The position numbers and the translations under genes are program-made. A stretch of DNA of 5,500 nucleotides, taken from Thiotrichaceae bacterium (GTDB lineage Bacteria; Pseudomonadota; Gammaproteobacteria; Thiotrichales; Thiotrichaceae). Below the pieces are notes generated by a model. It did no database searches. It was given only the letters and a program-made list of their open reading frames with translations, and was not told the DNA's origin. The number at the start of each line of letters is the position of its first letter. Position 1 is the stretch's first letter. The DNA is taken from NCBI GenBank assembly GCA_015494435.1, contig WGBH01000296.1:1-5500 (forward strand), given 5' to 3'. Positions 5,459 to 5,500 of the stretch are shown one piece after another.

Positions 5459-5500
5459 TTTAAGCTCTAAAAGACTCAGAAAAATTTTAATTTTCTCGTA

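Overview
The window looks chromosomal and bacterial. It is AT-rich, with strong GGGGG/GGAGG-type ribosome binding sites, GTG and TTG starts, and tightly packed genes. A methyl-accepting chemotaxis protein lies beside an HD-GYP phosphodiesterase, and there is also a DUF1659/DUF2922 small-protein pair. Together these suggest a thermophilic anaerobe of the Thermotogota or a related Firmicutes-like lineage. This placement is inference; no taxonomic marker gene is present.

Region 1 (about 1-684) has no convincing gene. Bases 1-229 are AT-rich and featureless. Bases 230-640 differ sharply: GC-rich blocks sit in AT-rich sequence, and the blocks pair with each other in a nested order. A long-range stem (319-331 with 552-563) encloses two branched arms, with a further stem on each side. 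I read this as a structured RNA of a class I cannot name. It is either the leader of the operon that follows or a separate non-coding RNA.

Region 2 (about 685-1950, + strand) is a compact operon of very small genes: a single-pass membrane micropeptide, a DUF1659 protein, a DUF2922 protein, a weak terminator-like hairpin, an 85-residue charged protein that faintly resembles the soluble part of LLH-type phage holins, and a 115-residue protein containing only sigma-70 region 2. The last gene overlaps the one before it by 41 bases and is followed at once by a strong intrinsic terminator. The layout recalls the Bacillus subtilis yvrJ/sigO/rsoA locus, where a small membrane protein travels with a split sigma factor whose RsoA subunit supplies region 2 alone. 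Region 2 of this window is the best candidate for an undescribed system.

Region 3 (about 1973-5458, - strand) is a two-gene signalling operon that converges on region 2, read from right to left. First comes a membrane-bound HD-GYP cyclic-di-GMP phosphodiesterase with an extracytoplasmic sensor, a HAMP-like linker and a GAF-like domain. After 54 bases comes a two-TM, four-helix-bundle chemoreceptor with HAMP and a canonical signalling hairpin. Its own terminator lies just past the chemoreceptor stop. The pair suggests joint control of motility by cyclic-di-GMP turnover and chemotaxis.
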